Below, one piece after another: positions 34,474 through 43,062 of a stretch of DNA of 64,000 nucleotides. Under the pieces are notes generated by a model. That model was not told the DNA's origin and did not search any database. It saw nothing but the letters and a program-made list of their open reading frames with translations. The stretch is from Amycolatopsis camponoti (GTDB lineage: Bacteria > Actinomycetota > Actinomycetes > Mycobacteriales > Pseudonocardiaceae). Every line of letters begins with the position of its first letter. Position 1 is the first letter of the stretch. The position numbers and the translations under genes were made by a program. Where the stretch lies: contig NZ_CABVGP010000001.1 in the NCBI RefSeq assembly GCF_902497555.1, positions 248,001 through 312,000 of the forward strand, in the 5' to 3' direction.

Positions 34474-35877
34474 TTGACCGAGACCACAGCCGCGACCGCC
34501 GAACAGCAGGCGCTGATCGACACGCTGCCGCCGGACTTCCGCTGGGGCGTGGCCACCGCCGCGTACCAGATCGAAGGCGCGGTCGCGGAAGACGGGCGCA
34601 CACCGTCCATCTGGGACACTTTCTGCCAGGTCCCGTGGGCGATCGACAACAATGACAACGGTGACATCGCGTGCGACCACTACCACCGGATGCCGGCGGA
34701 CATCGGGCTGGTCGGCGAGCTGGGCGCGGACACGTACCGGTTTTCCGTGGCGTGGCCCCGGGTCCAGCCGCGCGGCCGCGGCGGCGTCAACGAGGCGGGC
34801 ATCGGGTTCTACGAGCGGCTGGTCGACGAGACCCTCGAGCGCGGCGTCACGCCGTGGCTGACGCTGTACCACTGGGACCTGCCGCAGGAGCTCGAGGACG
34901 CGGGCGGCTGGCCGGCCCGCGACACGGCGTACCGGTTCGCGGACTACGCGATGCTGGTGTTCGACCGGCTGTCCGATCGAGTTCGGCACTGGACGACGCT
35001 GAACGAGCCGTGGTGCTCGGCGATGCACGGGTACGTCCACGGCGTGATGGCGCCCGGGCGGCGTGACTACACCGCCGGGCTGCACGCCGTGCACCACCTG
35101 CTGCTGGGCCACGGCCTCGCGACGCAGCGGATGCGCGAGGCCGCGCCGCCGGACACGGAGTTCGGCATCACGCTCAACATGTGCACGGCCGACCCCGCGA
35201 CGGACTCGCCGGAGGACGTCCGCGCGGCGCGGCAGGCCGACGGCCTCGGCGTCCGGATCTACCTCGACCCGCTGGTCAAGGGTGAGTACCCGGCGGATGT
35301 CGTCGAGGACCTGGCCGACCGCGGGGTGAAGCTGCCAATCCAGGACGGCGACCTGTCCGTCATTTCGACCCCGCTGGACTTCCTCGGCGTGAACTACTAC
35401 TTCGGCCAGCAGTTCTCGGGCGTGGACGAGTCCGGCAAGGCGGTGGACGACGACGGCGTCCCGGCGTCCCGCACGATCCCGTTCGGCGAGCCGACGACGG
35501 CGATGGGCTGGGAGATCCTGCCGGACAAGTTCACCGAGCTGCTGACCCGGCTGGGCCGCGACTACCCGGGCCTCCCGATGTACATCACGGAGAACGGCTC
35601 GGCGTTCGACGACGACCCGGACTCGTCCGGCTTCGTCCGCGACGAGCAACGCACGGCGTACCTGGCGTCGCACATCGCGGCCGTGGCGGCGGCTCGCAAT
35701 GCCGGCGCGGACGTGCGCGGGTACTTCGCGTGGTCCCTTTTGGACAACTTCGAGTGGGCGTACGGCTACGCGAAGCGCTTCGGCCTGATCCGCGTGGACT
35801 ACGAGACCCAGGAGCGCACGATCAAGCAGAGTGGCTACTTCTACCGCGACACGGTTCGCCGGGTTCGCGGCAGCTGA
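34474..35877 (+). CDS. GH1 beta-glucosidase
   Basis: A 467-residue cytosolic GH1 enzyme. The N-terminal GVATAAYQIEGA, acid/base glutamate in TLNEPW and nucleophile in YITENGS are all present, with NYYFG and the C-terminal WSLLDNFEWAYGY. It lacks a signal peptide, so it acts on imported sugars. The start is TTG at 34474, supported by GGAGGAGACC; no ATG or GTG fits the family alignment. As the last gene of the transport operon it is expected to split imported beta-gluco-oligosaccharides to glucose. Confidence 0.92.
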   Translation: MTETTAATAEQQALIDTLPPDFRWGVATAAYQIEGAVAEDGRTPSIWDTFCQVPWAIDNNDNGDIACDHYHRMPADIGLVGELGADTYRFSVAWPRVQPRGRGGVNEAGIGFYERLVDETLERGVTPWLTLYHWDLPQELEDAGGWPARDTAYRFADYAMLVFDRLSDRVRHWTTLNEPWCSAMHGYVHGVMAPGRRDYTAGLHAVHHLLLGHGLATQRMREAAPPDTEFGITLNMCTADPATDSPEDVRAARQADGLGVRIYLDPLVKGEYPADVVEDLADRGVKLPIQDGDLSVISTPLDFLGVNYYFGQQFSGVDESGKAVDDDGVPASRTIPFGEPTTAMGWEILPDKFTELLTRLGRDYPGLPMYITENGSAFDDDPDSSGFVRDEQRTAYLASHIAAVAAARNAGADVRGYFAWSLLDNFEWAYGYAKRFGLIRVDYETQERTIKQSGYFYRDTVRRVRGS

Positions 35878-35890
35878 GGCGTCACCCGGT

Positions 35891-35916
35891 CGGGGGTGGG
35901 GTATGCCCCACCCCCG
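35891..35916 (+). terminator. Terminator after the importer/beta-glucosidase operon
   Basis: CGGGGGTGGGG-TATG-CCCCACCCCCG is a perfect 11-bp stem with a four-base loop, 13 bases after the GH1 stop. Confidence 0.8.
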
Positions 35917-36003
35917 CGTCGGTGGTGCGCACCATGGTCGTCAACCCCTGGGCACCCCTAACGTCGGACGGGCAAGATCCCGCATCGACTGACAGGGGGA
36001 ACC

Positions 36004-36720
36004 ATGGCGGTCCGGACCGAGGCCAGGCCCATCCCACGCCCGGTGACGACGGCGAAGGCCTGGTGGCGACGGCCGTGGATCGGCCCGCTGGCCCTCGTCG
36101 TGCTCGCCTTCCTCTCCTTCTCGTTGCCGCCGTACCTGGCGCTCGACCCCGCGCAGTCGCGGGTGCCGGCGCCCGAGGGGTTCCCGGCGCACTACTGGTT
36201 CCTCGTCGGGCACGTCGTCTTCGGCTCGATCGCGATGATCGGCGCGGTGCTGCAGATCTGGCCGTGGCTGCGCCGCACACACCCGGTGGTCCACCGCTAC
36301 GCCGGCCGCGCGTACGTCTTCGCGGGGGTGCTGCCGTCCGGGCTGATGGCCCTGACGATCGGGTCGCAGAGCCCGTTCGGCCCGGTGACGCGCGTCAGCG
36401 ACGTGCTCGCCTCGGTACTGTGGATCGGCTGCACGATCGCCGGCTGGCGCGCGGTCCGCGAGCGCCGCTTCGGCGACCATCGCAAGTGGATGATCCGCAG
36501 CGTGACGCTGACCTTCTCGATCATCGTCAACCGCGTGATCTCACCGATCGCGATGATCGTGCTGGAGCCGCAGATCCCCACGACTTTCGGCGGCAGCGAG
36601 CTGGCCTACAGCCAGAGCGTCGGCGCCCTGTCGTCCTGGGGCGGGCTGGCGTTCGCGCTGATCGTCAGCCAGCTGATCCTGGAGCGGCGGCCCGCGAAGA
36701 AGCCAGCCAGCGCGCGATGA
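36004..36720 (+). CDS. DUF2306 membrane protein
   Basis: A 238-residue protein with about seven expected membrane spans. The DUF2306 traits are seen in HYWFLVGHVVFGSIAMIGAVLQIWPWLRR, HPVVHRYAGRAYVFAG and FGDHRKWMIRS, including histidines that could bind heme or a metal. Function is unknown; the family resembles cytochrome b561-like membrane proteins in layout. CAGGGGGAACC is the ribosome site. Its last 56 bases overlap the end of the convergent acyl-CoA dehydrogenase gene. Confidence 0.8.
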   Translation: MAVRTEARPIPRPVTTAKAWWRRPWIGPLALVVLAFLSFSLPPYLALDPAQSRVPAPEGFPAHYWFLVGHVVFGSIAMIGAVLQIWPWLRRTHPVVHRYAGRAYVFAGVLPSGLMALTIGSQSPFGPVTRVSDVLASVLWIGCTIAGWRAVRERRFGDHRKWMIRSVTLTFSIIVNRVISPIAMIVLEPQIPTTFGGSELAYSQSVGALSSWGGLAFALIVSQLILERRPAKKPASAR

Positions 36721-37831
36721 TCGTCCGCTGGATCTCCGACGCCCCTTCGTAGATGCGCGGGGCCCGGACTTCGCGGTAGAGGTGTTCGAGCAGGTGCCCG
36801 CGTCGCAAGGCGCGGGCGCCGTGCAGCTGGACCGCCGAGTCGACGACGAACTGGGCCGCCTCCGTCGCGAACAGCTTCGCCATCGCCGCGCGGCCGCCGA
36901 GGTTCTGCTCGCCCGCGTCGTACGCGCCCGCGGCCGCGTACACCAGGAGCCGGGCCGCTTCCGTGCGCGTCGCCATCTCCGCGAGCGCGTGCGCCACCGC
37001 CTGCTGCTTGATCAGTGGGCCACCGAAGGCTTCCCGCGCACCGGTGTGGTCCACAGTGGCCTCCAGCGCCGCCTGGGCCATCCCGACCGCGAACGCGCCG
37101 ACGCTGGGGCGGAACAGGTCCAGCGTCCGCATCGCCACGGCGAAGCCGCGGTTCTCCTCGCCGAGCAGCTCCTCGCGCCGGACCTCGACGCCGTCGAACG
37201 TGAGCGTGCCGATCGGGTGCGGGCTGACCAGGTCCAGGTGCTCGCCGCCCAGTCCCGGCCGGTCGGCGGGGACGACGAACGCGCTGACCCCTCGGGCGCC
37301 GGCGCCTCCCGTCGTACGGGCGAACACCGTGTAGAAGTCGGCTTCCGGAGCGTTCGAGATCCACATCTTCTCGCCCGTCAGGCGCCAGCCGTCGCCGTCG
37401 GGTTCGGCCGCCAGTGACAGCGCGGCCGCGTCCGAACCGGCGTCCGGCTCGGTCAGCGCGAACGCCGCCACCGCGTCCCCGGCCGCCACGGCGGGCAGCC
37501 ACTTCGCGACCTGATCGTCCTGTCCGGACTGGAGGATCGGGTAACTTCCCAGTCCCTGCAACGCCAACGCCGTTTCGGCCTCGGTGTTCACCGTGGCCAG
37601 GTTCTCCCGCAGGATGCACAGGTCGGTGGCGGCCGCCTGGCGGGACGGCTTACCGGAAGCGACACCCGGAAAGAGCCGCGCGAGCAGGCCGAGCGCACCC
37701 ATCTCCTTGAGCATCGGGCGGTTCACCGCACCCTCCACACCGGACTCGGCGAGCGGACGCAGCTGCTCCGAACCCAGCCGCCGCACCTCCGCGGCGAACG
37801 CCTGCTGGGACGGGTCGAGGGCGAAGGTCAT
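36665..37831 (-). CDS. Acyl-CoA dehydrogenase of the aromatic-CoA operon
   Basis: A 388-residue acyl-CoA dehydrogenase. FALTEPDAGSDAAAL is the FAD signature and RIYEGASEIQRTIIARWL the catalytic-base region; WISNAPEADFYTVFART is typical of glutaryl/alicyclic-acyl types. ATG at 37831 overlaps the monooxygenase stop (ATGA). In this setting it may oxidise the alicyclic CoA thioester made by the preceding enzyme. The gene runs 56 bases into the convergent DUF2306 gene, an unusually long 3' overlap. Confidence 0.88.
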   Translation of the reverse strand: MTFALDPSQQAFAAEVRRLGSEQLRPLAESGVEGAVNRPMLKEMGALGLLARLFPGVASGKPSRQAAATDLCILRENLATVNTEAETALALQGLGSYPILQSGQDDQVAKWLPAVAAGDAVAAFALTEPDAGSDAAALSLAAEPDGDGWRLTGEKMWISNAPEADFYTVFARTTGGAGARGVSAFVVPADRPGLGGEHLDLVSPHPIGTLTFDGVEVRREELLGEENRGFAVAMRTLDLFRPSVGAFAVGMAQAALEATVDHTGAREAFGGPLIKQQAVAHALAEMATRTEAARLLVYAAAGAYDAGEQNLGGRAAMAKLFATEAAQFVVDSAVQLHGARALRRGHLLEHLYREVRAPRIYEGASEIQRTIIARWLASSRAAAPGSAG

Positions 37832-40170
37832 GACGGGGCTCCCGGTCGCCAGCGGGCATGGGACGTGCCGGTCGGACCCGACCGGACGAGGTCGAGCCGC
37901 GGCTCCGGGCCGTCGGTGCGGCCCGACTGCGGCTTCCGGCTACCGGCGGCGAACGGCTTCGGCCACGGCATCGGGTAGCCCTGCTCGGCCGCCGCGTGCA
38001 ATGTCCACTGTGGATCATAGAGGTGCGTGCGGCCCAGTGCGCAGAGATCCGCGCGCCCGGCCAGGACGAGCGAGTTGACGTCGTCGTACGACGAAATCGC
38101 GCCGACCGCGATCACCGCGATGCCGTACTCCTCGCCGATCTCGTTGCGGATCCGGTCCGCGTACGGCGTCTGGTAGCTGCGGCCGTACTGCGGCTTCTCG
38201 TCGCAGACGACCTGGCCGGTCGAGACGTCGATGCCGTTCGCTCCGTGGGAAGCGAAGGCGCGGGCGATCTCGACCGCGTCGTCGGCGTCGATGCCGCCGT
38301 CCGCCCAGTCGGTCGCCGAGATCCGGACGGTCATCGGCCGTTCGGCGGGCCAAACCGCGCGCACCGCGTCGAAGACTTCGAGCGGGAACCGCAACCGGTT
38401 CTCGAGCGAGCCGCCGTACTCGTCGTCACGCCGGTTGGTCAGCGGCGAGAGGAACGACGACAGCAGGTAGCCGTGCGCGCAGTGCAGTTCGAGGACGTCG
38501 AACCCGGCGCGGGCGGCCGCCCCGGCGCAGGCGACGAACTCGTCGCGGATCGCCGCCATCTCCGAAGTGGACAGTGCGCGCGGGACCTGGTTCTGCGAGG
38601 AGTACGGCAAAGCCGAAGGGGCGCAGACCTCCCAGTTGTCCGCGGGCAGTGGCTCGTCGATGCCGTCCCACATGAGCTTCGTCGACCCCTTGCGCCCCGA
38701 GTGTCCCAATTGGACACCGATGCGGGCGGGGGACTGCGAATGCACGAAGTCGACGACGCGCTTCCAGCCCGCTTCCTGTTCCGCCGTGTACAGCCCGCCG
38801 CAGCCGGGCGTGATCCGGCCTTCGGGGGAGACGCAGACCATCTCGGTCATCACCAGTCCGGCGCCGCCGAGGGCCTTGCTTCCCAGGTGCACCAAGTGGA
38901 AGTCGCCCGGCACACCGTCCACAGCGGAATACATGTCCATCGGCGACACGACGATCCGGTTCGGCAACTCCAGCGAACCGAGCTTGAACGGCTGGAACAT
39001 CGGCGGCCGCGACGTCGTGCCGAGCGACGTCGCGAACCAGTGGTCCAGCTCGGTCGCGAACTCGGGGTCGCGCAGCCGGAGGTTGTCGTAGGTGACCCGG
39101 CGGCTGCGCGTGAGGATGTTGAACGCGAACTGCGGCGGCTCCTGGTGCGCGTACTGCGCGATGTTCTCGAACCACTCCAGGCTCGCCTGCGCGGCGCGCT
39201 GCGTCGACTGGACGACCGGACGCCGTTCCAGCTCGTACGCCTTGAGCGCCTCGGCGACACCGTTGTTTTCGTGCAGGCAGGCGGCCAGCGCGAGCGCGTC
39301 CTCCATGGCCAGCTTCGTGCCGGAGCCGATCGAGAAGTGCGCGGTGTGCGCGGCGTCGCCGAGGAGGACGACGTTGTCGTGCACCCAGGTCTCGCAGCGC
39401 ACGGTGCCGAACGTGACCCACTTCGAGTTGTTCGCCATGATCCGGTGGCCGCCCAGGACGTCGGCGCACAGCTCGCGGATCAGCGCGATGGACTTCTCGT
39501 CGCTCTCGCCCGGTTTGAGGGACGTCGCCGCGATCGGCCCGAACGTCCGCTGCCAGACGTCTTCCTGCACCTCGAGGATGAACGTGCTGCCGTCGCGCCC
39601 GTACGGGTAGCCGTGGATCTGCATGATCCCGGCCGGCGTCTCGAGGACGTAGAACTTGAACGCGTCGAAGACGAGGTCGGTGCCCAGCCAGATGTAGCGG
39701 CACCGGCGGGTCTCGACGCTCGGCCGGAAGGTTTCGGCGTGGGCGGCGCGGACCGCGGAGTTGACGCCGTCCGCGGCGATGACCAGGTCGTAGCCCGACA
39801 GGTCGGCCGGAGCCTCTTCGCGGAAGCGCAGCGCGACGCCGAGTTCGGCGCAGCGGTGCTGGAGGATGCCGAGCAAGCGCTTGCGGCTCATCGCGGCGAA
39901 GCCGTGGCCGCCCGAGGTGGTGACCGTGCCGCGGTAGTGGACGTCGATGTCGTCCCAGCGCGCGAACTCGGCGCGCATGGCTTCGTGCACCGTGGCGTCG
40001 GCGTGCTCGATGCCGCCGAGCGTCTCGTCGGAGAACACGACGCCGAAGCCGAAGGTGTCGTCCGGGGCGTTGCGCTCCCAGACGGTGATTTCGTGTCCCG
40101 GACCGAGCTGTTTCGTGAGCGCGGCGAAGTACAGACCCGCCGGGCCGCCACCGATGACCGCGATACGCAC
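37828..40170 (-). CDS. Fused FAD monooxygenase / old-yellow-enzyme (2-aminobenzoyl-CoA or salicylyl-CoA type)
   Basis: A 780-residue fusion. The N-terminal half is a flavin monooxygenase (GGGPAGLY at 8-15, LLGDAAHTAHF near 290); the C-terminal half from about 395 is an NADH:flavin oxidoreductase of the OYE family (FQPFKLGSLELPNRIVVSPMDMYSA, HCAHGYLLSSFLSPLTNRR). This architecture is that of 2-aminobenzoyl-CoA monooxygenase/reductase and of bifunctional salicylyl-CoA 5-hydroxylases. A -35 TTGACG, 18-base spacer and -10 TACCCT lie seven bases before the GTG, so the message is leaderless. It heads a two-gene operon with an acyl-CoA dehydrogenase. The choice between anthranilate and salicylate is open. 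Confidence 0.88.
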   Translation of the reverse strand: MRIAVIGGGPAGLYFAALTKQLGPGHEITVWERNAPDDTFGFGVVFSDETLGGIEHADATVHEAMRAEFARWDDIDVHYRGTVTTSGGHGFAAMSRKRLLGILQHRCAELGVALRFREEAPADLSGYDLVIAADGVNSAVRAAHAETFRPSVETRRCRYIWLGTDLVFDAFKFYVLETPAGIMQIHGYPYGRDGSTFILEVQEDVWQRTFGPIAATSLKPGESDEKSIALIRELCADVLGGHRIMANNSKWVTFGTVRCETWVHDNVVLLGDAAHTAHFSIGSGTKLAMEDALALAACLHENNGVAEALKAYELERRPVVQSTQRAAQASLEWFENIAQYAHQEPPQFAFNILTRSRRVTYDNLRLRDPEFATELDHWFATSLGTTSRPPMFQPFKLGSLELPNRIVVSPMDMYSAVDGVPGDFHLVHLGSKALGGAGLVMTEMVCVSPEGRITPGCGGLYTAEQEAGWKRVVDFVHSQSPARIGVQLGHSGRKGSTKLMWDGIDEPLPADNWEVCAPSALPYSSQNQVPRALSTSEMAAIRDEFVACAGAAARAGFDVLELHCAHGYLLSSFLSPLTNRRDDEYGGSLENRLRFPLEVFDAVRAVWPAERPMTVRISATDWADGGIDADDAVEIARAFASHGANGIDVSTGQVVCDEKPQYGRSYQTPYADRIRNEIGEEYGIAVIAVGAISSYDDVNSLVLAGRADLCALGRTHLYDPQWTLHAAAEQGYPMPWPKPFAAGSRKPQSGRTDGPEPRLDLVRSGPTGTSHARWRPGAPS

Positions 40171-40230
40171 GTCGTCCAGGGTATGTCGTCATGACTACGA
40201 TCGTCAACAATGCGATAGATGGCGTACGGT
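40171..40230. promoter_or_regulatory. Divergent leaderless promoters of monooxygenase and RidA-like genes
   Basis: Minus strand: -35 TTGACG (40207-40202), -10 TACCCT (40183-40178), seven bases, GTG at 40170. Plus strand: -10 TACGGT (40225-40230), seven bases, ATG at 40238. Both starts coincide with start codons. The shared 67-base space would let one regulator, perhaps the nearby PaaX protein, act on both. Confidence 0.6.
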
Positions 40231-40237
40231 GTCCCGC

Positions 40238-40639
40238 ATGGAACGCATCAACCCGCCGGAGCTGGGCAAGCCGTCCGGGTTCTCGCACGCGGTGGTGGCC
40301 GAAGGCCGCGTCGTCTTCCTGGCCGGGCAGACGGCGCTGGACGCGTCGAACAAGATCGTCGGCGACGGCGTGGTCGAGCAGTTCGAGCGCGCGCTCGGCA
40401 ACCTGCTGACGTCCCTGCGCGCGGCGGGCGGTTCCCCGTCGGACCTGTGCAGCGTGACGATCTACATCGTCGACATGGCGGACTACCGAGCCCACGCGCG
40501 CGAGATCGGCGCGGTCTGGAAGCGCCTCGCGGGCACGGAGTACCCGGCGATGGCCGGCATCGGCGTCTCCCGGCTCTGGGACGAGGAGGCCTTGGTCGAG
40601 GTCCAGGGCTTCGCGGTCGTGAGTGAGAAACAGGGTTAG
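40238..40639 (+). CDS. RidA-family protein lacking the catalytic arginine
   Basis: A 133-residue YjgF/RidA trimer-forming protein (FLAGQTALD, FERALGNLLTSLRAAGG, VTIYIVDMADY). True imine deaminases need arginine at position 105; here EYPAMAGIGV puts methionine exactly there, as in the non-deaminase or specialised Rid subfamilies. Divergence from the 2-aminobenzoyl-CoA-type gene suggests handling of an enamine product, but the missing arginine leaves this open. The last residues VVSEKQG and the TAG come from a 46-base palindrome; the ancestral end was probably EVQGFAVV. Confidence 0.82.
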   Translation: MERINPPELGKPSGFSHAVVAEGRVVFLAGQTALDASNKIVGDGVVEQFERALGNLLTSLRAAGGSPSDLCSVTIYIVDMADYRAHAREIGAVWKRLAGTEYPAMAGIGVSRLWDEEALVEVQGFAVVSEKQG

Positions 40640-40661
40640 AACACTGTTTCTCACTCACGAC
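40616..40661. repeat. 46-nt palindromic element, copy B
   Basis: Arms GTCGTGAGTGAGAAAC (40616-40631) and GTTTCTCACTCACGAC (40646-40661) pair perfectly. Compared with copy A, arm base 11 is A instead of G and its partner T instead of C, a compensating change. The central TAG is again a plus-strand stop codon, here of the RidA-like gene, giving the same end pattern VVSxKxG. It stands between convergent genes and should terminate both. Confidence 0.9.
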
Positions 40662-40670
40662 CGGCCGGGC

Positions 40671-41513
40671 TCAGGTGAGGTTGATGGACTTCGCGACGTA
40701 CGCCCGGGCCGGGTCCTCCAGCTTCGCGTGCAGCTCGAAGAACAGCTCGGCCGCGCGGATGCCCGACCAGCCGGGAGGCAGGAACTCCGCCGGCAGGCCG
40801 GGGTCGAGGTACGGCATCCGCCGCCAGCCGGTCAGCACCCGGACGTAGTCGGCGAACGCCTGCTCGTCGGTCACGGACTCGCGGCGCAGCGCGGGGCCGT
40901 GCTCGTCGAGGAACGTCGTGTACAGCTCGTCGAGCCGGTCGAGGTCCCACCAGTCGCGGACCTTCGCCCGGACGTCGCCGAAGTCCAGGTGGTCGGCGCG
41001 GAACAGGTCGGCGTACCCGGCCAGGCCGAGCCGGGTCAGCGCCTCGGCGGTCGCGGCGTGCAGGTGCGCCGGGGCGATCCAGACGCCGGACGCGGCCGTG
41101 CCGAAGCCCATCCGGGCGAGCTGGGTGCGCAGGAGGTGGCGCTTGTGCCGCTCGGTCTCCGGCACCGAAAACACCGCGAGCAGCCAGCCGTCGGCCGCGG
41201 TCGCGCGCCCGCGGCGGAAGATCCGCTCGTCGCCCTCGCGCAGGATCTCGCGCGCGTCGGCGGACAGCTCGTAACCGGCCGTCGCGCCGCGGCGCACCGC
41301 TTCCAGGATCCCGCGCCGCTTCAGGCGCGAGATCGACGAGCGCACCGCGGGCTCGTCGACGCCGACGGCGGCCAGCAGGTCGATCAGCGAGGCGACCGAA
41401 AGCCACCCGCCTTCGGTGCGCGAATAGAGGCCGTACACCGTCACGATGAGCTGGCGAGGCTGGGCCGCACGGCCGGAGCCGTCCAGTTCGGTTGCCTCGG
41501 GTACGGCCGTCAT
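40671..41513 (-). CDS. PaaX-family transcriptional regulator
   Basis: A 280-residue regulator of the PaaX family (phenylacetyl-CoA-responsive repressor type): N-terminal winged helix (WLSVASLIDLLAAVGVDEPAVRSSISRLKRRGIL), central domain GWLLAVFSVPETERHKRHLLRTQLARMGFG and a C-terminal domain. Members usually sense an aryl-CoA. Next to the aromatic-CoA operon it is the natural candidate for its control. A strong -10 TATTGT lies six bases before the ATG. Confidence 0.88.
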   Translation of the reverse strand: MTAVPEATELDGSGRAAQPRQLIVTVYGLYSRTEGGWLSVASLIDLLAAVGVDEPAVRSSISRLKRRGILEAVRRGATAGYELSADAREILREGDERIFRRGRATAADGWLLAVFSVPETERHKRHLLRTQLARMGFGTAASGVWIAPAHLHAATAEALTRLGLAGYADLFRADHLDFGDVRAKVRDWWDLDRLDELYTTFLDEHGPALRRESVTDEQAFADYVRVLTGWRRMPYLDPGLPAEFLPPGWSGIRAAELFFELHAKLEDPARAYVAKSINLT

Positions 41514-41565
41514 CGGGCCACAATATCGCGTCCCCTGTCGATCGCTCCGCTACGATTTCGCCGCG

Positions 41566-42240
41566 ATGCTGCCAGCCACCAAGGGGATCTTCGACCGGCT
41601 CACCCGCCGCGGCCGTCTGATGACCAAACGGACCTGCGACCGGCAGGGCCACGTGCTGCGCGACGGGCGGTTCCTGTTCCGGACGCCGACCGCGTGGGAG
41701 TACGCCGCCGCGGTCGCCTGCGGCAGCGATCCGGCCGCCCAGCGCTGGCTCGGCTGGCAGCGCGACTCGATCGTCGCCCGGGGCGCGCGGGCGGACGCGC
41801 TGCGCGTCGTGCCCGGCACCGGCCCGGACTGGGAGTCGCCCGACCCGCAGTCGATCGACCTGGTGATGATCGACGTCGAGGCCAACCGGTGCGTCGGCCT
41901 GGTGAGCGTGCACACCGGCGAAGACGGCGGCCCGGAGACCGGCGGCTATCTCGCGCCGGACTACCGCGGCCGTGGCAACGGCCGGGTGCTGTTCGCCGCC
42001 GGGCTGACCCTGGCGCACGAGCACCTCGGCCTCCCGCGGGTGCGGGCCGGCGCCGAGGTCGGCAACGTCGCGAGCGCGCGTTCGCTGCTGGCCGCGGGAC
42101 TCGCCCGTGTCGCCGGCCCGCCGACGTACCGGCTGCCGGACGGGCGCGAGACCGAGGCGTGGTGGTTCCAGCACTCCGTCCCGCGGACCACGCGCTGCGG
42201 TGGTCCGCAGGCGACGTGGTTCCCGGCGTCGCTCCTCTAA
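41566..42240 (+). CDS. GNAT-family acetyltransferase
   Basis: A 224-residue protein of the RimJ/RimL-like GNAT group. The acetyl-CoA loop is in GGYLAPDYRGRGNGRVLFAAG, and GAEVGNVASARSLLAAGL is the typical later helix. The N-terminal half (RFLFRTPTAWEYAAAVACG) is variable. ATG at 41566 is chosen; a TACGAT -10 box ends nine bases before it. Downstream is a GC-rich hairpin. The substrate is unknown; N-terminal protein acetylation is one option for this group. Confidence 0.75.
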   Translation: MLPATKGIFDRLTRRGRLMTKRTCDRQGHVLRDGRFLFRTPTAWEYAAAVACGSDPAAQRWLGWQRDSIVARGARADALRVVPGTGPDWESPDPQSIDLVMIDVEANRCVGLVSVHTGEDGGPETGGYLAPDYRGRGNGRVLFAAGLTLAHEHLGLPRVRAGAEVGNVASARSLLAAGLARVAGPPTYRLPDGRETEAWWFQHSVPRTTRCGGPQATWFPASLL

Positions 42241-42275
42241 GGGCTTTCGGGGGTTCCGGGTGGCGGAGCCCCGGC

Positions 42276-42292
42276 CCGGGGCGGAGCCCCGG
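42276..42292 (+). terminator. GC-rich hairpin after the acetyltransferase gene
   Basis: CCGGGGC-GGA-GCCCCGG forms a 7-bp stem; the neighbouring GCCCCGG (42268-42274) can pair alternatively with CCGGGGC. It is one of the dispersed G-run/C-run palindromes of this window. Confidence 0.5.
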
Positions 42293-42343
42293 CACAACAC
42301 AGCTTCGGCCGCTGCCGACGTTTCCCGTGGCTACCGTCGCCGC

Positions 42344-43003
42344 ATGACTTCGCTTTCCGCTCCGGTTCCGCCGGTGCCCACTGATGTCGTTCCCGGGAGC
42401 GTCGCCTGGTTGCGGGCTTCGGTCGGCCGGTTCAGCAATGGTCCCGACCACGCCCGCCGACGCTCGCTGGCCGTGTCCGCGTTGGCTTCGGTCGAGCCGG
42501 AAGTGCTGCGGCGCAAAGCTTTCGAGGCAGCAGGCGGCGACGCTCGCCTGATCGTGGTCGAGGTGCTGGCGGGGGAGCTGGGCCTGCCGGTGGTGGCGTC
42601 GGACGTCGTGGCGGTCGCGGCCGCCTACCACCCGCACGTGACGCCGTCCGCGGAAGCCGAAGCCGCCTTGGGGCGGCTGGTCACGGCGTGCGGGGGCACC
42701 ACGGACGAACCCGTCGCCGCACGGATCGGCCTGCTGGTCCAGGCCTGCGAAGCCACGGCCAAGCTGATCGGCACCGCGGTTCCGTTGGTGCGGGCGGGAA
42801 AGCCACCGGAGGAGGCGGTGGCGGAAGTGCTGCGCGCGGACCCGCCGGTGGCCCACACCCGGCGCCGGGTGGGCGGCGAGGACGTCCTGGTGCCGCTGGC
42901 CGGGACGCCGTTCGGAACGGGCCCGCGCGAGTGCCCGGGGCCGGCGCACGCGATCGCGCTGGCGATCGGCGTGCTCACGGCGATGCGGGCGACCCGCGGC
43001 TGA
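42344..43003 (+). CDS. Very short cytochrome P450-like protein
   Basis: Only 219 residues, yet the P450 signatures occur in order: a C-helix-like RFSNGPDHARRR (about 29-40), an I-helix-like LLVQACEATAKLIG, the K-helix ExxR as EVLR (E161, R164) followed by ADPPV, and the heme loop FGTGPRECPG fitting FxxGxRxCxG with Cys197. The usual distance from ExxR to the cysteine is about 65 residues; here it is 36, so the meander region is missing and the F/G region is also cut. It may be a compact heme-thiolate protein or a degenerate relative. A TACCGT -10 box is six bases from the ATG. Confidence 0.65.
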   Translation: MTSLSAPVPPVPTDVVPGSVAWLRASVGRFSNGPDHARRRSLAVSALASVEPEVLRRKAFEAAGGDARLIVVEVLAGELGLPVVASDVVAVAAAYHPHVTPSAEAEAALGRLVTACGGTTDEPVAARIGLLVQACEATAKLIGTAVPLVRAGKPPEEAVAEVLRADPPVAHTRRRVGGEDVLVPLAGTPFGTGPRECPGPAHAIALAIGVLTAMRATRG

Positions 43004-43062
43004 CCCGGCGGCGGGTTCTGCTACTACTTACCGCGTTCATCTTCTTGGGGGAAGGCGCGCGC

